This document shows, piece after piece, positions 37,300 to 45,164 of a stretch of DNA of 64,000 bases (positions within the stretch are counted from its first letter, which is position 1; each line of letters starts with the position of its first letter). The stretch spans positions 40,077,279-40,141,278 of the forward strand of contig JBCNJP010000006.1 in NCBI GenBank assembly GCA_039602395.1. Reading direction: 5' to 3'. Source of the stretch: Deinandra increscens subsp. villosa. Taxonomy: Eukaryota; Streptophyta; Magnoliopsida; Asterales; Asteraceae. Position numbers and translations under genes: made by a program. Below the pieces are notes generated by a model. That model was not told the DNA's origin. It did not search any database and saw only the letters and a list, made by a program, of their open reading frames with translations.

Positions 37300-37665
37300 A
37301 AAACAACTTTTCGACCCGATCGAAAAGTTCCTGATCGAAAACCGCTTCTCGACCCGATCGGAAACCCTTGTTTTCCGATCGGAAACTCTCGACCCGATCG
37401 GAAATCCTTGTTTTCCGATCGGAAACCCTTGTCCCGATCGAACACCCTTGTTTTTCGATCGGAAACCCATGTTGGATCGGTAACCCGTGTTCCGATCGAA
37501 AACCCTTTTTCCGATCGGGAACCCTATCATAGATCGTAAACCCTTTTTCCGATCGGAAACCCTAATCGAAAAGTGATGTTCTCGATCGGAAACCCTGATT
37601 CCGATCGAAAACTATATATTGTGGATCGAAAACCTCTAGCCGAATCGGAAACCCTAATTTTAGGT
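37300..37665 (+). repeat. GATCGGAAACCC word array in C leader
   Basis: About 20 degenerate copies of CCGATCGGAAACCCTTG-like words lie in 365 bp. The CGATCG core is a palindrome, which leaves several reading frames open on both strands. Those frames are not genes. Confidence 0.85.
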
Positions 37666-38712
37666 CTAAAATTTGATTTTGTGATCTAAAATTGAGAACC
37701 CAAGTTTTTGTTATTTGATAATCAACATGTTGTACCTTTATTTTAAATGTTAAAAAGAAAGTAAACACCATGATGTTTCATGCAAATCGTTCATGGTTAT
37801 TACTTAGATCAAAGAGGATTAAAATTAAAATTATGTTAGATAATTAGAAACCCTAAGATTATGTGATTATTGTGATAATTGTGACATAATAAAAGGTTTT
37901 AATTGCAAGTTTGTTTTATGAAAATCAAAATTTGCTTAAATATCTATTGAAATATGATTTTGTTTATAAAATAAAATTTGTGTCCTAAAACTCAAAAGAA
38001 ACATCGGCTCACCCATTTGAACACACTCTAAGAGAGGTATAAGTCGGGTCGCTCTGCTTCCCTAAAGGGGTAGGTTTTTAATTTCAAAAGTTGCAAACCT
38101 CACCCCTACGCTTCTTTGTGTGTTGCAAATGGAGCTACCGAGCTCTTTTGATTTGGAAGACAAACTAAGAATTTTATAAACACATTATGTAGTGAAGATA
38201 TGCATGAATCTTCACACATAACATTTTGATCACACATCAAAATTGATTTGACCCAATCAAGACTTAAGTCTTTGCCACCCAACTCGTAAAGGACACTTGT
38301 GGGTGTTACTCTACTCATTGGTACACAATGGAGCATCTGCAACACAAGTTCCCACTCATTGGTACACAATGGTGGACAATTTGTGCGTTCTTGGTTGGAC
38401 GACTTAAAGCGAGCTAGGCGGTGAGACCCTTAGCTCGTGGCAAAAGATGGGATGAAACATGACTACAAATCACTTGGTGTAAGTTGTAGGTCCCATAAAA
38501 TCTAGGAATTGTACTTGGAGTACAATTATTGATCGTCACTTACCTTTTGAATGCATCATTTCTAGCAGATCAACTGATGAAATGATGTCATGTCAATTGG
38601 ATCCTAGCCTTGATAAGCTTAATTGTTTAAAATGTTTAAACATTGGGTAATTAAATTTATTAAGGAAAAGATTATCAAAAGTACTGATTTTTGAACTTAA
38701 TCTGTTTTGTAG
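37666..38712 (+). other. Remainder of C leader
   Basis: AT-rich non-coding sequence between the word array and the gag start. No motif recognised. Confidence 0.6.
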
Positions 38713-39048
38713 ATGGCAACAAACCCTCCTCAAAACAATGTTGGTCATGCTTTTCGTAAAATGTTTGAAAGAGAAAAGCTGAATGGATCAAACTTCAATG
38801 ACTAGTACCGTCAACTGAGGATTGTCCTTAGAGTTGAACGGAGGACCGATGTCCTTGAACATCATTGGCCGACCGAGCCAGCTGCTGATGCTTCTGATCA
38901 AGAGAAAGCGTTCTACTATGCAGAGTATAGCAGATTCGATGAGGTTGCTTGCATGATGATCTCGAGTATGACTCCCGATCTTCTGAAGCAATACGAATTT
39001 CATACACCTTGTGATATGATCAAAGAGCTAAAGAAGATGTATGAAAAA
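38713..39048 (+). pseudogene. C gag, N-terminal part (nonsense codon, cut by A4)
   Basis: The ATG at 38713 gives MATNPPQNNVGHAF, then FEREKLNGSNFND and a TAG at 38803-38805 where a Trp codon (TGG) is expected before YR. After the stop the frame continues QLRIVLRVERRTDVLEHHWP and ends at MYEK, where A4 inserts at AAAAA (39044-39048). The same frame resumes at 45165 with QAGVELFDLV. Gag normally packages the element RNA. This copy cannot make full Gag. Confidence 0.88.
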
Positions 39049-39127
39049 TGTTGATACCTGATATGTGCGTCATGTGAAGTATCAAACAAAGTACAAGATC
39101 AAGTCAACTAGGTCTGGCCGAACTAGG

Positions 39128-39169
39128 TCCGAACCTGAAGTTCGGACTGGCCGAACCTGAGGTTCGGCC
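39128..39169 (+). promoter_or_regulatory. Paired CCGAAC/GTTCGG inverted repeats upstream of TATA
   Basis: TCCGAAC-CTGAA-GTTCGGA is followed two bases later by arms GGCCGAACC and GGTTCGGCC with loop TGA (9-bp stem). They sit about 20-60 bp upstream of the TATA box, so they are candidate promoter elements or RNA structures if transcription starts earlier. Confidence 0.6.
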
Positions 39170-39187
39170 GAAGCTCGGACCAGCGGG

Positions 39188-39196
39188 TATATATAT
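39188..39196 (+). promoter_or_regulatory. TATA box of A4 LTR
   Basis: TATATATAT after CGGG. The equivalent position is TATAAATAG in the A3 LTR and TATAAATA in T. Confidence 0.6.
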
Positions 39197-39398
39197 GTGT
39201 TTGGTCTTTGTATTTGTAGACTTCTGAGCGTGCAATATTTTCTAAGTGTGTGTTTTCAAGGTGTTTCTCTGTGTTGTGTTTCTGAGTGTTTCAATGATTG
39301 TAATTGTTCATTTTGATCAATAAAACAATCGGTTAATTACGTTTCGATGTCCGATTAGCTAGATCGAGTAGACGATCCGATGCTCACGCATTTTCAAG

Positions 39399-39410
39399 TG
39401 GTATCAGAGC
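39399..39410 (+). other. Primer-binding site of A4 (initiator tRNA-Met)
   Basis: TGGTATCAGAGC, two bases after the LTR. Confidence 0.93.
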
Positions 39411-39617
39411 ATTCTAGTTCACTCTACTGATCTGTGGTTGCTATTTTCGGATTTTTGAAGCGTTTTTCGTGTTTCTCGAGATTGTTTTTGTGATTTTCAT
39501 CATTTTTAACGAGTGTTTGGTGTCAAACTTGCTGGTAAACCATTTGTTATCAGTTTTTCAAATTCACAGTAACAAGTTTCGTCAAAATTAACCCATTTTT
39601 GCGCGTTTTTGAAAAAT

Positions 39618-39880
39618 TAAGTCGAAGTTCGGAGGTAACTGGTCAAGTTCGGAGTAACTGCTCCGAATTTCGAGTTCGGACAGCCTTCGGTCAGTGTTCG
39701 GAGTTGTTTCGGTCGGAGTTCGGTGTGGTTCAAGGTTCGGAGCTAGATCGGTGTTACTTAGGAATTCGGACAACTGTTTTTGTTTCGGAGCTTGTTCGGA
39801 CATAGTTTGGACTGTAAAGTTAGGTTCGGACAGAGTTCGGTGGATATTGATAGGATCGGAGCAGGTTCGGTCACCAGCAG
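39618..39880 (+). repeat. TTCGG word array in A4 leader
   Basis: I count 14 TTCGG words in about 250 bp on the sense strand and only one reverse word. The words sit in larger GTTCGGA(C/G) contexts. Confidence 0.85.
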
Positions 39881-39898
39881 AATTCAAGTTTTCAAACA

Positions 39899-42800
39899 AT
39901 GTCGGAATTTCAAGCTTTTGCCGCAATGCAAAGCGCGATGCAAACTATGCTAAATTTTGATAACGAAATTGGAAAAAGTCAGAAAGTTCCCAAATTATTG
40001 AAACTTGAAGATTACCAAAATTGGAAGAAACGATTTTCTGCTTACATAAGCACGAATGATATCGATTTGTGGATTCCTCTCAAGAAACTTTATCAACACC
40101 CAACTGATGTGGGAGATTTTAAAGAAGTTCATACTTTTGATCTTGCTGAAAGAAAATCATACGAGCTTGAACAAAAAGCTTATGGTTATCTTACAATGGC
40201 ATTACCTACTGAGTTGCTTCATCAATTTAGCACTTGCAAGAAATCTACGCAATTGTGGGATGCTTTATCAGCAAGATGTGAAGGTAATGATGACTACAAG
40301 AAGAGTCGGAAGAAAGTTCTAAACAAAGAATTTGATAATTTTCAGAATTATGACAATGAAAACATTACTGCTCTTGTTTCAAGATTGTCACACTTGATTA
40401 GTGAATTAAAGGTGGTTGGGATTGAGAAAACTGATGCTGATTTGAAAGAAAAGATTTTGGAAGCCTTGCCAGAGAAATGGGAAAATTATGTTTTGCTACT
40501 CACGCATGACAAGGATTACTCTACAATGACATTTCACGAGCATACTGGAAAAATTCATGCTCGAGAAATGGAAATGCTAAACTCAAAGAAGTCAACTGCT
40601 ACTTTGCAAAATCCTGAATTGTATCATGGTGAGAATAGTGCTAGCATGAGTGCAAAGTCTAAGCCAAATCTGAATATAAATCAGAATACAGCACCAAGTG
40701 TTGCTTTTATAGCTGGAGTTTCAGGAAATTCTGATAATAATTCTTCAAGAGGTTGCAATTTCACAATTCCAAATTTTTCAAATCAAAATGCGTTTTCAGC
40801 TGAATCAACAGATGATTGTGCCAAAATGATTTCTGCATTGATTTCATCATCTTTTGGTTTGATTCTCAAGAATGTTGCTGATGCAAAGTTAGCCAGCGAG
40901 GATCTTGATGCTCTTGATGATGATCAACTAACTGAATTAGATATATCTTGGCAATATGCTATGTTATGTCAAAGATCTAAGAGATTCTTTAAGAAACATG
41001 GAAGAAATCTTTCTGGTGATAAACTTGGTTTTGACAAGTCAAAATTAAAGTGTTATAAGTGTTCACAGCTTGGACATTTTGCTAAAGATTGTCAACAAGC
41101 ACATGCAAATAACTCTGGTGTTCCTCAATCACCAAAGCCTGGTTTTACTCAACCATCTACTAGTAACACTAGCAAGTCTACAGCTTTGACAGCACAACAT
41201 GACGGTGTTTATGATTGGGGTCAACAATTTGGTTATGATTCATCAGCCTTGATTGTCACTCATGTTCAGTCAGATGATTCATATTCAGATACTAGTTCAA
41301 TTCCAAGTTCTTATGAATCTGCTGAAAACTTGGAGAGTCTAATGAAAGAAAATGCTTTGTTGATGAATAAAGTTCATCAATTGACTGAGGCATTTGATGT
41401 GATTAATTCAGAGTTGAAGGTGTCTAAAGATCATGACAAGGAGTTGACATTAAAGAATGAATTTTTTACCATGGAAATCCTAACATTAAATGAGGCTTTG
41501 GAAGTTTTGAAGCAAGACAAAAAGGATGTTGAAACTGCAAAAGCTATGATTTGTGAAGAAAAGGATGAGTTGGTGCAAGAAGTGCAGAAATGGAAGGATG
41601 AAGCTGAAGATACAACTAATGATTTTCAGAATTTGTTTGACAAGTCCAAAATCAAACTTGATTTGTTAACAAGGAATGTGGAAGACTCAAATGCTAAAAT
41701 TGAAGCATATCAGGTTGATATGGAAAAGTTGTTGGATGAGAAGCGTGAGTTGGTAAGTGTTAGCAAAGTTCAAGCTGCAAATCTGGAAATTTAGAAGCGA
41801 AATGAGAATAAATTGAAAAAGGAGTTACATGAAGGACTTGACAATCTTCGTATGCAAAAGTTTGAAACTCACAAAGTTGCGAAGCGTTTGATTGCTAAAG
41901 AAAAGGAATTTGCAGAAGCTCAACAGCAAATTTCTGATCTCAAAGTTCAAGTTCTTGATGCTAATAGGTTGCTCAACAAAGTTTCAAATTCTCAAGTCTT
42001 CACAAGCTTCTTAGCTAATGATGCGAATTTTGAGAAAATGTTTGATAAGACTGCATCACCCCCTGCTCATATCAAAGAAGCTTTCAAAGAAGTGAAGGAA
42101 CAAATTGACGAATTTGATTATTCAAAGGTTTCGTCATCTACTGCTGAGGATGAGAAAGTTGTGCTGAAGAAGAAGAACAGGAAGTATAAGATAAAGAAGA
42201 AAAAGAAATCTGGGGTTTCTCCTGCACCAAAGTTTGTGACTGGTTCATCTTCTACTGATAATGAGACATCAGCTACTTCTAGTGACAAAACTCTGTCTCA
42301 ACCTGAGTTTGATGAACAGATCTTTTATGATCAAAAGAATGTTACTGAAGTAAAAGCTGAATTTTCTCGATTAGCAAAGAATGGACATTGTTTTTCTGAG
42401 GAGAAGATTTCTGGAAAACATGAAGGATTGGGTTTTCACAGGATGCAAAACAAAGTTGAGAAGGATCCAGCATCATCATCTCAAGATTTGAAGAAATTAA
42501 AGATGAAGCAAGTGAAGAAGGAAGTTTTTCAAGCTGATAAAATTCAACCCGAGCGGTTTTACAAACTCAAGGGTTCGGATCAATTATTTTCTGACAAAGA
42601 ATTTCCACTTCATTGTGTTGATGCTCGGAAGATTGCTGAGGTCTTTATGAAAACAACCATTTCTTCTGAAAGTTCTCAGTCTCTAAGCCCTACCTCTAAA
42701 TGGGTACATGATCACCGGCATCAGGTATATAATTTTCGTCCTGATCATGTTAGAGATATTCATGTGTGTTCTTCGCAGGTACATCACCGATGGGATAAAA

Positions 42801-43144
42801 CGACAAGAATTTGTTATATTTGTCGTTGTCCAGGGCATATGGCAAAAGATTGTCCATCACCTCACAAGAAATCAGTTTTTGGTAAACCTGCCACACCAAA
42901 GTTCTTTGATGAACAAGGCAGAGTTTTTGATAAAATTAAACCTACATTCTTTCATAAACAAAAACGTTTTGTTCCAATGTGTTCAAAGGTTCAAAACGTA
43001 GGTTTACCATCACAGTCACCTGTGATTGTTTCATCAAAAACTGAATTACCAAAACAACAACAATGCAAACCTAAGGTGGTTTCTAAACAAAACAAAGACA
43101 CTGGTCGACCAGAAGCGATTCGCTTCGGGTCATTTATGGACTAA
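39899..43144 (+). CDS. A4 Gag, 1,081 codons with a single in-frame TAG
   Basis: The ATG at 39899 (MSEFQAFAAMQSAMQ) follows the leader, and A1 has the same start. The N-terminal Gag core spans about residues 1-250 (VPKLLKLEDYQNWKKRF, QLWDALSARCEGNDDYKKSRKK, ILEALPEKWENYVLLLTHDKDYS). The first zinc knuckle is C385, C388, H393, C398 (CYKCSQLGHFAKDC). A coiled coil lies at about 470-720, then a Lys/Ser-rich linker and a conserved block (VTEVKAEFSRLAKNGH, QPERFYKLKGSDQLF, FPLHCVDARKIAEVF). The second knuckle is C972, C975, H980, C985 (CYICRCPGHMAKDC). It ends GSFMD at 43144. One TAG (41792-41794) replaces a Gln codon, as A3 reads Gln there (NLDIQKRNED). Both sides are in the same frame. No enzyme domains. 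Confidence 0.92.
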
Positions 43145-43782
43145 TTAGTTTGACCAGTGTGCAGGTACTTCTAGAAGATCTATCGACAATTGTAAAGTTG
43201 TTGATGGAGGAGTATTTTGCTTAATTTAAATTTCATGATAAATCTTTCTAACATGCACTTTTTCTGAAATCTAAAATTGCATCGTATCTGTGTTGATTGA
43301 TCATTTTTTTTTATGTTTCAATTTCCTAAAAAAATAAAAAAACCCAAAATTAGAGTCTCGTTTTTGTGTAAAATGAAAATCCAAAAATAGAGTTTTCATT
43401 TTAAGGGGGAGAATTGTAGGTAAGGGGGAGTAATTGAGAAAATACATGTTATGGGGAGAAAGTGAATACATGTCAAATATATAAAATTGTGAGAAATTGA
43501 TCATTGGGAAATGATGGTACATTGGCTTATGTATCTGACTCATGGATAGAGTAGATGAAAGGGCCATAAGATCATTGTTTGATATGCTTGGTAGGCTCGG
43601 CAATCAGAAAGTATTCAGATGTGATATACACTAAATACTAATGCTTGACCATGTGGATAACATCTTAATGCATATTTCATGACACAAAAAGAAAAATAAG
43701 TGTGAAAGTCAAAATGAGAAGTCACTGTGTATACATGTGTTCATTTTGCAAAGATTTAAACTTGTTTGATTTTCTTTATTTT

Positions 43783-44021
43783 GTCAAACGATCGGACTTT
43801 CTCTACGTATCGAAAGATCGACCTGATCGTTGTTCGTTTGACGTTATGCTTTATTTTCTTTGGTGTTTCGTATAACTCATCGGACTTTCTCTGCGTGTAC
43901 GGGAGTACCGACCTGATTGTTGTTGGGTTATACAATTTCAACTTGTTTTATTTTCTTATTTTGTTAAATCCGAGGCCTTATCTGCGTATCGAAAGATCGA
44001 CCTTAAGGTAGACGATTTAAC
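43783..44021 (+). ncRNA. Triple stem-loop 3' UTR domain, A4 copy (reference)
   Basis: Module 1 (43783-43842): outer stem GTCAAACG/CGTTTGAC, middle helix ATCGG/CTGAT, apical ATC-GAAA-GAT. Module 2 (43870-43933): GTATAAC/GTTATAC, apical GTAC-GGGA-GTAC. Module 3 (43963-44021): GTTAAATC/GATTTAAC, inner CCTTA/TAAGG, apical ATC-GAAA-GAT. Modules 1 and 2 share the core CGGACTTTCTCT...CGACCTGAT. Being copied in every A element argues for a cis-acting role. The function is unknown. Confidence 0.65.
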
Positions 44022-44514
44022 GTTCTTATTTCTTTTTGCATGGAACACAGTTGACGATATCATGAAAATACTATGCATTGTGAAAAATCACAAATGCTGT
44101 CACACAAAAGGAAAAAGAAAAGAAAAGCTGAAAATGTCTGATTATGTCTGATAGTGTGGGATACACTGGTCAATGCAAATATAATCAATATCTTAACATA
44201 TCCAGATGTTATGAGTATGATTCCGCCTGAGTTTAAATTGGACAAATTATACCAGCAATCAGCATGACTTATGTGCTTCGATTAATTGAAATTGAAGTGC
44301 AGTTTAGTTTGTTATGTTCAATATGATCCCATATAGTGATCTTTCTCATACCAAAAATAGTGTTTGTTTCTGTATTGCAATTTCATTTCTTTTCAGAAAA
44401 GAACAAAAAGATTTTCAGTGTGTTTTAGTATAAATTTTGAAAAACCAAAAAGTTTTTGTTTCTGCTTTATTTTCGATCTGATCAACACGTGATACAAATC
44501 ATTTTCAAAATCAT

Positions 44515-44550
44515 ATCTTGGAGTCTCGAAGAGACGTTTTGCGCCAAGAT
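44515..44550 (+). other. Fourth conserved 3' UTR hairpin of A4
   Basis: Outer stem ATCTTGG/CCAAGAT encloses GTCTC-GAA-GAGAC (44523-44535) with an unpaired GTTTTGCG. It lies about 260 bp before the 3' LTR. Confidence 0.65.
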
Positions 44551-44811
44551 TATTTTAAATGTTTGAGCAGGTTGCTATGTGCAAATTATCACAACTTCAA
44601 GTCTTCTGAAGATGTTGTTGAAAGACCAGAGATACACTAAAATGTCATCAAGTATTCAAGATCAAGCTACGATCGAGTTGAGGAGGAGTTTGTTTGAAAA
44701 TTTATTTCAATGAACGAACGGATTCTACTCTTGAGGGGGAGCTTGATTGAAGATACAAATTTGATGATGTTGAAAAGATAGAAGAGATACTGCACACGAC
44801 GAGGGGGAGTT

Positions 44812-45159
44812 TGTTGATACCTGATATGTGCGTCATGTGAAGTATCAAACAAAGTACAAGATCAAGTCAACTAGGTCTGGCCGAACTAGGTCCGAACCTG
44901 AAGTTCGGACTGGCCGAACCTGAGGTTCGGCCGAAGCTCGGACCAGCGGGTATATATATGTGTTTGGTCTTTGTATTTGTAGACTTCTGAGCGTGCAAGA
45001 TTTTCTAAGTGTGTGTTTTCAAGGTGTTTCTCTGTGTTGTGTTTCTGAGTGTTTCACTGATTGTAATTGTTCATTTTGATCAATAAAACAATCGGTTAAT
45101 TACGTTTTGATGTCCGATTAGCAAGATCGAGTAGACGATCCGATGCTCACGCATTTTCA
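44812..45159 (+). repeat. 3' LTR of A4
   Basis: 348 bp, nearly identical to the 5' LTR, and followed by duplication AAAAA (45160-45164). Confidence 0.95.
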
Positions 45160-45164
45160 AAAAA

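Larger units (their letters stand above)
39049..39396 (+). repeat. 5' LTR of A4
   Basis: It contains two adjacent inverted repeats (39128-39146 and 39149-39169), a TATA box (39188-39196) and an AATAAA signal (39319-39324). Confidence 0.95.
43145..44811 (+). other. 3' UTR of A4
   Basis: 1.67 kb non-coding and conserved along its length with A1, A2 and A3. It contains the triple stem-loop domain and the GTCTC hairpin. Confidence 0.85.
39049..45159 (+). mobile_element. Gag-only LTR retrotransposon A4 (best preserved, 6,111 bp)
   Basis: 348-bp LTRs (39049-39396, 44812-45159) run TGTTGATACC...TTTTCA with perfect duplication AAAAA. The primer site TGGTATCAGAGC is at 39399-39410, the TTCGG leader at 39620-39870 and gag at 39899-43144. 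A 1.67-kb 3' UTR carries four conserved hairpins, and the purine tract GAGGGGGAGTT is at 44801-44811. The LTRs differ at only about four or five positions by eye. It has full LTR, primer and packaging-type architecture with Gag alone, which fits the TR-GAG class of plant retrotransposons. Confidence 0.95.

Noticed and set aside
37218..37539. Overlapping open frames on both strands with repetitive Arg/Pro/Phe-rich translations
   Set aside because: They follow from the GATCGGAAACCC repeat lacking stop codons and have no start context or domain.
37300..37665. Possible CRISPR-like array
   Set aside because: Units are degenerate, spacing is irregular, spacers are not unique and the context is a plant retrotransposon.
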